From: a virus
Virus record (IMG/VR): IMGVR_UViG_3300042691_021112
Span: 1-24,360 of that record
Strand: one strand, 5' to 3'
DNA length: 24,360 nt
This document shows, piece by piece, positions 14,752 through 22,712 of this stretch (the first letter of the stretch is position 1; each line of letters opens with the position of its first letter). A program made the position numbers and the translations under genes. The notes under the pieces are model-generated. The model worked only from the letters and a program-made list of their open reading frames with translations. It searched no databases and had not been told where the DNA came from.

Positions 14752-15555
14752 ATGAAAAATAAAATAGTACTATACACAAAAAGTTATTCTGGAGATTTAG
14801 AACGATTAAAAGTTTCAATAGATTCGATTAAAAAGCATAATAAAGATAACATACCGTATTATGTATCAGTGCCTAAAATTGAATTAGAATTATTTAAAAA
14901 TAACATTGACTGCTCATATGTTAATTTAATTACTGATGAAGAAATATATTCAATTCCTGCTCAAAATTGGAATACTCAACAAATCGTTAAAAGTAATTTT
15001 TGGAAATTAGAAGTTTGTGAAAATTACGTAATGTTAGATTCAGATTCATACTTTATTAAAGATTTTTATGTATCAGATTTTATGTATGACGAGTCAACTC
15101 CGTATACAGTAATGCATGAACAAAAAGATTTATTTGAGTGGACTTCTAGACATAATGTTAATTTAGGATTTGATCCATTTTTAACATTTAATGAAACAAG
15201 AACTCCTATTATGGAATTATTTAGTCGTACGGGAAGAATTTATGATTTCGGGCCTGGCCCGATTATATGGGCCTCAAAAGTATGGAAATCATTAGAAGAA
15301 AATTATCTTAAACCAAATAAAATAACATTTGCAAATTTAATTGAAACAGTGCCTAGCGAGTTTACTTGGTATGGAGAATATTTGTTAGTATCAAAAGAAA
15401 TTCCTATATTTGCTATTGAACCGATGTTTAAGTTCTTTCACTTCAGTCAACAATATATTGACTTTAAGAATCAAGGGTATACAGAAGAACATTTTAAACA
15501 AAATTATTTAGGAATTGTAATGCAATCAAATTGGAATGCACCATTAAAGTATTAA
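14752..15555 (+). CDS. DUF6492-like glycosyltransferase
   Basis: A 267-residue GT-A-fold protein. K-I-V-L-Y-T-K-S-Y-S-G-D-L opens the nucleotide-binding strand; Y-V-M-L-D96-S-D98-S is the DxD metal site; F-T-W-Y-G-E-Y-L-L-V and F-F-H-F-S-Q-Q fall where DUF6492 proteins keep acceptor-side residues. A preceding Q-N-W-N-T-Q-Q-I-V-K-S-N-F-W-K-L is also typical of that family as I know it. It is preceded by the second glycan promoter-like element; a three-codon ATG frame at 14744 in the leader is ignored. Followed after 3 bases by an epimerase. Confidence 0.75.
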   Translation: MKNKIVLYTKSYSGDLERLKVSIDSIKKHNKDNIPYYVSVPKIELELFKNNIDCSYVNLITDEEIYSIPAQNWNTQQIVKSNFWKLEVCENYVMLDSDSYFIKDFYVSDFMYDESTPYTVMHEQKDLFEWTSRHNVNLGFDPFLTFNETRTPIMELFSRTGRIYDFGPGPIIWASKVWKSLEENYLKPNKITFANLIETVPSEFTWYGEYLLVSKEIPIFAIEPMFKFFHFSQQYIDFKNQGYTEEHFKQNYLGIVMQSNWNAPLKY

Positions 15556-15558
15556 AAG

Positions 15559-16422
15559 ATGAATATACTAGTAACAGGAGGAGCTGGATTTGTCGGCTCT
15601 AATTTAGTTAAACAGCTAAAACAAAAAGGAAATAGTATTGTTGTAATTGACAATTACAGTTCTGGTAAGCACGAAAATGAAATTGAAGGTGTAATATACA
15701 TTGAAGATCATACTAAAAATATTAATAAGATTGAATTGCCATTTATTCCTGACGTAATATTTCATTTAGGAGAATATTCTAGGATACATCCTTCATTTAA
15801 TGAATATGAAAAGGTATGGGATTACAATACAGTTGGTACATTTGAAGTAATTACTTTTTGTATCAAACATAATATTAAAATTGTTTATGCCGGATCTAGT
15901 ACTAAATTTGCATGGGAAGGTGTGACACATTCTCCATATTCATTAACTAAATCAATGAGTATTGATTTAGTTAAAGCATTTAGTGAGTGGTATGGGCTAA
16001 AATATTCAATTTGTTATTTTTATAATGTATTTGGACCTGGGCATAATAGTAGCCCTGTAAAAGGATATGAAGGTGTTATTAGCATTTTCGAAGACCAGTA
16101 TAGAAATAATGAGCCACTTACAGTAGTAGGAACGGGAGAACAAAAAAGAATGTTTACTTATGTCGACGATATTGTTGATGGATTGATTCGTTCCTGGCAC
16201 TATACTGAAAATGAAGAATTTGAATTAGGCAATCCTAGATTATACAAAATTATTGATATTGCAAAGATGTTCACTGATAATATTGTTTATGTCGAGTCTA
16301 GAAAAGGAGACCGTGATAATAGCGTTATAACTGAACCAAATCGTACTCTTAAATTATTAGGATGGCAGCCGACAATGAATATTGAAGAATGGATTGAAAG
16401 ATTTAAAAATAATACAATATAA
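15559..16422 (+). CDS. NAD-dependent epimerase/dehydratase (extended SDR)
   Basis: A 287-residue extended short-chain dehydrogenase. T-G-G-A-G-F-V-G at 6-13 is the NAD-binding glycine motif, V-I-D-N-Y-S-S-G-K the adenosine-side loop, G-S-S-T around 112-115 and Y127-S-L-T-K131 the catalytic serine/threonine and Y-x3-K. N-V-F-G-P-G-H and G-T-G-E-Q-K-R-M-F-T-Y-V-D-D follow as in UDP-sugar 4-epimerases and dehydratases. It is shorter than GalE (about 338), but all catalytic residues remain. It should interconvert or dehydrate a nucleotide sugar for the neighbouring transferases. The exact substrate is not determinable. Confidence 0.9.
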   Translation: MNILVTGGAGFVGSNLVKQLKQKGNSIVVIDNYSSGKHENEIEGVIYIEDHTKNINKIELPFIPDVIFHLGEYSRIHPSFNEYEKVWDYNTVGTFEVITFCIKHNIKIVYAGSSTKFAWEGVTHSPYSLTKSMSIDLVKAFSEWYGLKYSICYFYNVFGPGHNSSPVKGYEGVISIFEDQYRNNEPLTVVGTGEQKRMFTYVDDIVDGLIRSWHYTENEEFELGNPRLYKIIDIAKMFTDNIVYVESRKGDRDNSVITEPNRTLKLLGWQPTMNIEEWIERFKNNTI

Positions 16423-16426
16423 AAAT

Positions 16427-17134
16427 ATGAAAAATATTCCAATTGTTATTCTAAATAAAGATAGGTTAGTACCTCTACAAGAATTAGTAAAATCACTTCA
16501 AGTAAGAGGATACAATAACATAATCATTATTGATAATCAAACTACATACCAACCTACATTAGACTGGTATAAAAGTAGTGGTGTAAATGTATTTTATAAT
16601 AACATAGATGCGACATTATATGATACTGGCACATTTTATCGATTGGCATTTGAATTAAATCATCCAGTGTTTAGTGAAATTGTTAAAGACTATTACGTAT
16701 TCACCGACTCAGATGTAGTACCGCAAGAATCAGCACCTGACAATTTTATCGAATGTATGATAGATGTATGTAAAGAAACTCAGCTGCATAAAGTAGGGTT
16801 AGCATTACGAATCGATGATTTGCCTGATACTTCATTTTCTCAGCATGTTAAAACAATAGAAGCGGATTCTTGGCGTAATAAATTTTATCACGAATTATAT
16901 GATATATGGCACGCAGGTGTAGATACTACATTCGCGGTATACGCTCCTAATAGTAAACCATTATTAAATTGTCACGTATTGAGAATGGCCGGAGATTTTA
17001 CAGCTAAACATGCCCCATGGTATTATAGTATAGATAATATGCCAGCTGATGAGCATTACTATTTAACAAATCTACAAGAAAATAAAGGGCCGACATATTC
17101 GCCAGAAGTTAAACGATTAATCAATCTCAAATAG
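16427..17134 (+). CDS. GT-A glycosyltransferase
   Basis: Read from the ATG at 16427, four bases after the epimerase stop; an in-frame TTG at 16382 lies within the epimerase and would add 15 unlikely residues. The protein is 235 residues. M-K-N-I-P-I-V-I-L-N-K-D-R-L-V-P-L is a typical GT2 first strand, I-I-I-I-D-N-Q-T-T the second, and Y-V-F-T-D94-S-D96-V the metal-binding site. The C-terminal half is rich in aromatic and histidine residues (K-H-A-P-W-Y-Y-S, A-D-E-H-Y-Y), likely acceptor contacts. Family assignment to GT2-like is moderate; specificity unknown. Confidence 0.75.
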   Translation: MKNIPIVILNKDRLVPLQELVKSLQVRGYNNIIIIDNQTTYQPTLDWYKSSGVNVFYNNIDATLYDTGTFYRLAFELNHPVFSEIVKDYYVFTDSDVVPQESAPDNFIECMIDVCKETQLHKVGLALRIDDLPDTSFSQHVKTIEADSWRNKFYHELYDIWHAGVDTTFAVYAPNSKPLLNCHVLRMAGDFTAKHAPWYYSIDNMPADEHYYLTNLQENKGPTYSPEVKRLINLK

Positions 17135-17140
17135 AATAAA

Positions 17141-18103
17141 ATGAAAAACAAAAAAATACTATTAATAGGAGGCACAGGAGCTTTAGGAAAGCAACTTACG
17201 AAATTATATCAAGACTCTAACAATATTAGAATTTTAAGCCGTGACGAGCATAAACAGGTAGCATTAATGTCAGCTGAATGGATAAATAAAGAAACAGTAT
17301 CATTTATGATCGGCGACGTTAAAGATAAGGACTCAATTTATAATGCAATATCAGAATATCAGCCAGATATAGTTATTAACGCTGCAGCTATGAAACACGT
17401 GCCAATTGCAGAATATAATCCATATGAATCTGTTAATGTTAATATCATCGGTCATCAAAATTTATTAGAATGTATTTCTAGGTCAACGCATAAGATTGAA
17501 ACGGTAATTTATGTTTCTTCAGATAAAGCATGTAAACCAGTTAACGTATACGGGATGTGTAAAGCAATTTCAGAACGTTTATATATTGAATTTGCAAAAA
17601 AACAGAAGGATATTAAAGTTTGTCTGGTTAGATACGGCAATGTTTTAGAGTCTACAGGGTCTGTCATTCCATATTTTAAACAATTAATTAATTCTGGTAG
17701 CAATACATTACCAATCACAGATATTAGAATGACTCGTTTTTTATTAACATTAGAAGAAGCTGTTAGTTTAATCGATTGGGCGTACCAAACCCCGGAGGCA
17801 CATGGATGTATTGCAATTCCAAAAGTGCAATCGTTTAAAATTGAACATATCGCAAAAGCATTAATCAAACGTTATAAAGGAGATTATGATGCAATGAAAT
17901 TAAATTTGATAGGTATTCGTAAAGGAGAAAAGTTACACGAAGAAATGATATCTTCAGAAGAATGGATGCGGACTATTGAGATGAAAAATTTTCTTATAAC
18001 TGATAGTATAGTGACTGACGAGTGTAGATCATATAATTCATATGATTCATTAATGCCTGAAAATGACGTATATAACTTTTTAATTAAATCAAACATAATA
18101 TAA
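17141..18103 (+). CDS. PseB/CapD-type nucleotide-sugar 4,6-dehydratase
   Basis: A 320-residue SDR of the polysaccharide-biosynthesis CapD/PseB/FlaA1 group. G10-G-T-G-A-L-G16 binds the cofactor; A-A-M-K-H-V-P-I-A-E-Y-N-P-Y-E at 82-96, V-S-S-D-K-A-C-K-P-V-N-V-Y137-G-M-C-K141 and later M-T-R-F and G-I-R-K-G-E-K-L-H-E-E are the family hallmarks. Retention of Tyr in Y-x3-K resembles PseB more than FlaA1. Such enzymes act on UDP-GlcNAc to give a 4-keto-6-deoxy sugar. The RmlD-like gene at 18657 could reduce or epimerise the product, as in CapD/CapF routes to UDP-N-acetyl-fucosamine; this coupling is inference. Confidence 0.9.
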   Translation: MKNKKILLIGGTGALGKQLTKLYQDSNNIRILSRDEHKQVALMSAEWINKETVSFMIGDVKDKDSIYNAISEYQPDIVINAAAMKHVPIAEYNPYESVNVNIIGHQNLLECISRSTHKIETVIYVSSDKACKPVNVYGMCKAISERLYIEFAKKQKDIKVCLVRYGNVLESTGSVIPYFKQLINSGSNTLPITDIRMTRFLLTLEEAVSLIDWAYQTPEAHGCIAIPKVQSFKIEHIAKALIKRYKGDYDAMKLNLIGIRKGEKLHEEMISSEEWMRTIEMKNFLITDSIVTDECRSYNSYDSLMPENDVYNFLIKSNII

Positions 18104-18108
18104 AATAT

Positions 18109-18666
18109 ATGAAACCAATACATTTAAGAAATGTTCCGCCGCCGATAGAAACATTTGACCATGTTAATTTACTAGAATGGTTTGCAGCATGGATACGGCC
18201 GGAAAGATATTTAGAATTAGGCGTGAGAGATGGAAAGTGTTTTGTACCAGTATCTAAATACTGTACAGAAGCAATTGCTGTTGATTCAGCTCCTAGACCA
18301 TTTAATTTAGATAATAATATGCAATATCATCAAATGTATACTGATGATTATTTTAATTCTATTAAAGATACTAATATAAAATTTGATATGGTTTTTATTG
18401 ATGCAGATCATAGCCATGCACAATCCTACTTAGATTTTTTCAATGTGAAAGATCTAGTAGTTCCTGATGGATTTATATTTTTTCATGACACGTATCCATT
18501 TAGTGAAGAACTTACTCAAGAACATTTTTGTAATGATTGCTACAAAACTCCGATTAAGATTAAAGAATTGCATAGCAACGAATTTGAGTTAGTTACTCTT
18601 CCATTTAATCCTGGAGTAACTATATGTAAAAAAATGCACTTAAATAATAAATTAGCATGGATGTGA
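18109..18666 (+). CDS. Class I SAM-dependent methyltransferase (Methyltransf_24)
   Basis: A 185-residue methyltransferase: Y-L-E36-L-G-V-R-D-G as motif I, A-I-A-V-D59-S as motif II, and F-D-M-V-F-I-D98-A-D-H-S-H-A near 92-104, the strongest signature of Methyltransf_24 proteins, followed by F-F-H-D-T-Y-P. The D-x-D-H could bind metal as in catechol-type O-methyltransferases. It probably methylates a sugar hydroxyl. Its last ten bases overlap the RmlD-like gene, so both are translated together. Confidence 0.85.
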   Translation: MKPIHLRNVPPPIETFDHVNLLEWFAAWIRPERYLELGVRDGKCFVPVSKYCTEAIAVDSAPRPFNLDNNMQYHQMYTDDYFNSIKDTNIKFDMVFIDADHSHAQSYLDFFNVKDLVVPDGFIFFHDTYPFSEELTQEHFCNDCYKTPIKIKELHSNEFELVTLPFNPGVTICKKMHLNNKLAWM

Positions 18667-19379
18667 TGGTTTTAGGACATCGAGGTATGTTAGGTCATAT
18701 GGTAGTAAAATACTTATTAGACCAAAGATGTAATATTTCTACGTGTGAATATCGTTATCCGTCTATTGAGTTTAAAAATTTTGTTAGTCAATTTAAAGGA
18801 GATTATATTATTAATTGTATTGGAGCTATTCCGCAGCGAACAAAAAACTTTACAATAAATCATGAATTGCCAATATGGCTTGACATAAATACTTCATGTA
18901 ATATAATACATCCAGGAACTGACTGTGAAATGGATTCTGATGATTATGGCATATCTAAAAAAATGTCTAGCGATTATATAATTAAATCGGGTATACGTAC
19001 TAAAATTTTGAAAACGTCAATTATTGGACCTGAATTAAACACACGTGCTAGTTTATTAGAATGGTTTTTATCACAAAACGAGTATGTATATGGATATATA
19101 AATGCTTTATGGAATGGAAATACTACATTAGAATGGGCAGAACAGTGTTATGTACTAATGAACTCATGGCAATTGTACAATGTAGAAACGATATTGCAAG
19201 GTCAATGTCTTTCGAAATATGAACTGTTGCAAAAAATTAGTAAAGTTTTTAACAAAGAAATACATATTTTAAAGAAAGATACTAATGCATTCGATAAGTG
19301 CCTCTCTGGAGATATTCAAACTGATGATATACAAACTCAATTATATAAATTAAAACAATACTACTATGATAGTAAATAA
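18657..19379 (+). CDS. RmlD-like nucleotide-sugar reductase (short)
   Basis: A 240-residue SDR. M-V-L-G7-H-R-G-M-L-G13-H is the RmlD-type glycine motif, Y-I-I-N-C-I-G-A-I follows as in RmlD/CapF, and Y97-G-I-S-K101 keeps the catalytic Y-x3-K. Lacking about 50 residues compared with RmlD (about 290), mainly in the substrate domain. Expected reaction is reduction of a 4-keto sugar nucleotide such as that made by the enzyme at 17141. The ATG at 18657 aligns with the usual M-K-I-L-V-L-G start; an ATG at 18666 is the alternative. Confidence 0.8.
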   Translation: MDVMVLGHRGMLGHMVVKYLLDQRCNISTCEYRYPSIEFKNFVSQFKGDYIINCIGAIPQRTKNFTINHELPIWLDINTSCNIIHPGTDCEMDSDDYGISKKMSSDYIIKSGIRTKILKTSIIGPELNTRASLLEWFLSQNEYVYGYINALWNGNTTLEWAEQCYVLMNSWQLYNVETILQGQCLSKYELLQKISKVFNKEIHILKKDTNAFDKCLSGDIQTDDIQTQLYKLKQYYYDSK

Positions 19380-20076
19380 TGAATCTTATTGTATAGGAAT
19401 AATGACATATTCAAAGAGGCGTGAATATGTAGTCAATTTAATTAACGATATACGATTACAAAGTAATATACCTATATATTTAGCCGTTAACTGTGACTAT
19501 AATCAATCATTTGATAATGAATATCGTACATTTATATTAAATTTATGCCTTCAATACGATAATATTTATCCTAGTTTCTATCTCAAGTTTCGCGGATGTG
19601 CAAAAATTTGGAATGATATTGTTATTAATTCTTGTTATGACAACTGCCTTATTCTAAATGACGATTGCAGAATTTTAAACAATTTCATAGATGATATCAT
19701 ACAATTTAAAATATCAAGAAATATAAATTCAATTGTTAAAACTAATAGTTGTTGGTCATCATTTTTAGTTAATAAAAATTATTTGACCAACGCCGGATAT
19801 TTTAATGAATATTACATTGGAATCGGATTTGAAGATACAGAATTCGTACATCGGATAGGCGAATTTATAAGTTATGACACTAACGACTGGATTAGTTTAA
19901 CTGAAGAGTCTAAGCGAACGTTTCCAGGTAATGAATCAGCTGAAATAAATTCTTCAAAACATTATTCGTCATTTAATCATCGATTATTTGATGAAACTCG
20001 GTTAATAAGCGTCGGAGAAAATTTTAGACCGTATGAAAAATTTTATATCGATAATTTTAATCAAATATTTTTATGA
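19366..20076 (+). CDS. GT2-like glycosyltransferase
   Basis: A 236-residue GT-A protein. C-I-G-I-M-T-Y-S-K-R-R-E-Y-V at the N-terminus, C-L-I-L-N-D99-D100-C-R-I as the metal site and A-G-Y-F-N-E-Y-Y-I-G-I-G-F-E-D-T-E-F later, which matches the 'G-x-F-D-E-x-F...E-D-x-D' acceptor motif of GT2 enzymes. Begins 14 bases inside the preceding gene and overlaps the next as ATGA. It is among the most AT-rich genes in the window. Specificity unknown. Confidence 0.75.
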   Translation: MIVNNESYCIGIMTYSKRREYVVNLINDIRLQSNIPIYLAVNCDYNQSFDNEYRTFILNLCLQYDNIYPSFYLKFRGCAKIWNDIVINSCYDNCLILNDDCRILNNFIDDIIQFKISRNINSIVKTNSCWSSFLVNKNYLTNAGYFNEYYIGIGFEDTEFVHRIGEFISYDTNDWISLTEESKRTFPGNESAEINSSKHYSSFNHRLFDETRLISVGENFRPYEKFYIDNFNQIFL

Positions 20077-21071
20077 AAACAGTTTTAATAACAGGCGTAG
20101 CTGGATTGTTAGGTAGTCGTTTAGCAGATTGGATTATTGCAAATAAACCTGAATATAAAGTAGTAGGCATAGACGATTTAAGTGGAGGATACAGAGAAAA
20201 TATCAATCCACAAGTAGATTTTTGGGAAGTGAATTTAATTGATGCTAAACATAGAATTGATTTATGTTTTGAAGAAAATAAGTTTGATTATGTATTTCAT
20301 TTCGCAGCTTACGCTGCTGAAGGATTATCTCCTTTTATTCGACAATTTAACTATGATAACAATCTCAAAGCTACTGCTAGAATAGTTAATGAGTGTATTA
20401 AACACAATGTTAAACGTTTAATTTTTACTTCAACTTTAGCAGTGTATGGGCATGGATATGGCAGAATCTTTGATGAGACTCAAATACCTAAACCAATCGA
20501 TCCATATGGAGTAGCTAAATATGCATGTGAAATGGATATTCAAATAGCAGGTGAACAGCATGGATTAGATTGGTGTATTATTCGTCCGCACAACGTTTAT
20601 GGTATCAAACAAAATATTTGGGACATGTACAGGAATGTATTAGGAATTTGGATGTATCAACATCTAAATGGAGAACCAATGACCATCTTTGGCGACGGAG
20701 AACAAACTCGAGCTTTTAGTTATATTGATGACAGCTTAGAACCTTTATGGAATGCTGCAATACTTCCCCAGGCATCTAAAGAGATTATTAACTTAGGAGG
20801 TATTGAAGAGCATTCTATCAAGAAAGCAAATGAAATATTAAGAGATGTTATTGGCACAGGAACTATTATTTACAAAGAAGCGAGGCATGAAGTAAAACAT
20901 TCTGTACCATCCTATCAAAAATCTGTAGATATCTTAGGATTTAAACATAAAACATCTTTAAAAAACGGATTAACTGAAATGTGGAACTGGGCTCAAATTC
21001 AGACTAAACGAGAAAGATTTGTATGGCCCGAATATGAATTGAATAAAGGCATTTATTCATTTTGGAAATAA
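20073..21071 (+). CDS. UDP-sugar 4-epimerase-like enzyme (GalE-like SDR)
   Basis: A 332-residue extended SDR of the length of GalE. T-G-V-A-G-L-L-G at 7-14, V-V-G-I-D-D-L-S-G-G-Y, H-F-A-A-Y-A-A-E-G, S-T-L-A-V-Y-G with S120/T121, and Y145-G-V-A-K149, then R-P-H-N-V-Y-G and F-G-D-G-E-Q-T-R-A-F-S-Y-I-D-D. All catalytic residues are intact. Substrate (UDP-Glc, UDP-GlcNAc or a relative) cannot be told. It is a second, distinct epimerase-like protein beside that at 15559, which suggests at least two nucleotide sugars are prepared. Confidence 0.92.
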   Translation: MKTVLITGVAGLLGSRLADWIIANKPEYKVVGIDDLSGGYRENINPQVDFWEVNLIDAKHRIDLCFEENKFDYVFHFAAYAAEGLSPFIRQFNYDNNLKATARIVNECIKHNVKRLIFTSTLAVYGHGYGRIFDETQIPKPIDPYGVAKYACEMDIQIAGEQHGLDWCIIRPHNVYGIKQNIWDMYRNVLGIWMYQHLNGEPMTIFGDGEQTRAFSYIDDSLEPLWNAAILPQASKEIINLGGIEEHSIKKANEILRDVIGTGTIIYKEARHEVKHSVPSYQKSVDILGFKHKTSLKNGLTEMWNWAQIQTKRERFVWPEYELNKGIYSFWK

Positions 21072-21096
21072 ATTAGTAACTTAATTAAAAATAACA

Positions 21097-21996
21097 ATGA
21101 TATTTTTAAATGAATATTTACGGCCTCATTCACACGTAAGTCAATTAGGATTTGATATTAATTCTAATACACTAATTCCGTATGAGTATTTAGATAGTAA
21201 ACAGTTTATTTTGTTTAGAACTTGTCACTCATATGGAGATTGGGTTATTTTATCTGCAATGCCTAGACTATTAAAGCAAAAATATCCAGATTGCACGGTA
21301 ATAATACCTTCGCCTGAATGCATTGCTCGTTATTTTAGTCCTAATCAATGGTTAAATAAACATGAAAATCCATTTAATAACGTAATTGAAATATTCATGA
21401 ATAATCCATATGTAGATGGTATGATTGATTTTATACCCGAAGATATGCCTGTTTATCACGATCATTTTAGAATATATGATAAAGATACTCCTGATATCCC
21501 TTTAGTAAAACAAATGCTTAAGTTTTGGAGGTTTGAAGAAGATGAAATGAATGATTGTGAGCCAGAACTATATTGGACTGAACAAGAAAAATCAGAAGGC
21601 AATTTGATAATTAATAAACTATTCGGCACTAATAATTTCGGATTTTTGTATATAGACGATTCATTTTTCTATTCAATCAATATGAAAGAAGATGATATAC
21701 AAAGACGCAGAGATTTAATTCAAAAAGAAATGTATAATCATAACTTACCATGGATATATTTTTCAGGAGGTGTAGACTTTAATTATCAAACTGAAAATAA
21801 AATTGTTGATGCTAAAAAAATTAAAATGACATTGCGCGTGCAAAATTATGTTAAGAGTAAAGCAACAGTAATAATAGGACATCAGGGAGGATATGGTACA
21901 GATTGTATGTCACGATATAGTAATTGTTACGTAGTACCATTACATTCTAACGCTTTAAATGAACATATTCAATTAAAAACAACATACCTATGTTAA
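21097..21996 (+). CDS. Glycosyltransferase family 9-like (heptosyltransferase-like)
   Basis: A 299-residue protein, start at the ATG at 21097 after a 25-base AT-rich gap with no promoter element seen. H-S-Y-G-D-W-V-I-L-S-A-M-P-R-L-L-K-Q-K-Y-P at 44-64 resembles the 'G-D-x-I-x-A-x-P-x-L-x-x-L-x-x-x-x-P' opening of GT9 heptosyltransferases. A-T-V-I-I-G-H-Q-G-G-Y-G-T-D near the C-terminus would be the donor-side glycine loop. The match is partial, so other GT-B functions are possible. Seven bases overlap the next gene. Confidence 0.6.
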   Translation: MIFLNEYLRPHSHVSQLGFDINSNTLIPYEYLDSKQFILFRTCHSYGDWVILSAMPRLLKQKYPDCTVIIPSPECIARYFSPNQWLNKHENPFNNVIEIFMNNPYVDGMIDFIPEDMPVYHDHFRIYDKDTPDIPLVKQMLKFWRFEEDEMNDCEPELYWTEQEKSEGNLIINKLFGTNNFGFLYIDDSFFYSINMKEDDIQRRRDLIQKEMYNHNLPWIYFSGGVDFNYQTENKIVDAKKIKMTLRVQNYVKSKATVIIGHQGGYGTDCMSRYSNCYVVPLHSNALNEHIQLKTTYLC

Positions 21997-22712
21997 TAGC
22001 AACGCTTAATCACAATTTACCAGACTTAACTGACAACTTAGTTAATCAACTTAAACGCGATCCTTTATTTGAATCGTGCGAACTTATGGTAGTAGATAAC
22101 GGTTCAAAAGAATCTCCTGCTAAATCAACTACGCATCGATTAGATGAGAATGTATTTTTCGGAGGAGGACTTAATGTAGTAATTGACTATTTTTTATCTA
22201 CCGATCATGATTATTTATACTTTCTAAATAACGATTTAATATTTCATGGGCCATCTTTTCTAACCACATCTCTTAAAGAAGCTAAAGAATCTGACGCAGC
22301 AGTTTATTCTCCTTCAGTTATTAACGCTTCAATTGATCAATGTTATTGGAGACAAATGTGGAACTGGGGTCGAGGTCTACGTAGCGTAAAATGGGTAGAT
22401 TTTCAATGTCCATTATTACGCAGAGACGTTTTAGAAATTATAAAGCAGTATCCTGAAGAATTAATATACGGTTGGGGTAATGACTTATATACCGGTTGTA
22501 TTACAGAAAAGTATAAATTAAATACTATTGTGTCTGATACAAATACTATTTGTCACTTAAACTCACAAACGTTTAAGCAAAATAAAATTAATATTGGCGT
22601 AAGTGAATTTTGTAAAAATGCTGAAGAAAAAATGTTTAGTTATTTTAGTAATTCTGAAATGAATTCGCTATATTGGGACTTACGTAAATACGGAGAAAAT
22701 TATAGTATATGA
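21990..22712 (+). CDS. GT2-family glycosyltransferase (rhamnosyltransferase-like)
   Basis: A 240-residue GT-A enzyme: M-L-I-A-T-L-N-H-N-L-P-D-L, M-V-V-D36-N-G-S, F-F-G-G-G-L-N-V-V-I-D-Y (the 'N-x-G-G-x-N' donor loop of dTDP-Rha-like GT2 enzymes) and F-L-N-N81-D82-L as metal site. W-V-D-F-Q-C-P-L-L-R-R-D-V-L and Y-G-W-G-N-D-L-Y are acceptor-side motifs of the same group. Sugar specificity is a resemblance only. It overlaps the next gene as ATGA. Confidence 0.85.
   Translation: MLIATLNHNLPDLTDNLVNQLKRDPLFESCELMVVDNGSKESPAKSTTHRLDENVFFGGGLNVVIDYFLSTDHDYLYFLNNDLIFHGPSFLTTSLKEAKESDAAVYSPSVINASIDQCYWRQMWNWGRGLRSVKWVDFQCPLLRRDVLEIIKQYPEELIYGWGNDLYTGCITEKYKLNTIVSDTNTICHLNSQTFKQNKINIGVSEFCKNAEEKMFSYFSNSEMNSLYWDLRKYGENYSI

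Noticed and set aside
17509-17868. 119-codon open frame on the - strand
   Set aside because: It lies wholly opposite the PseB/CapD-type gene, which has full family motifs; no independent start context or recognisable domain. Other - strand frames were rejected for the same reason.
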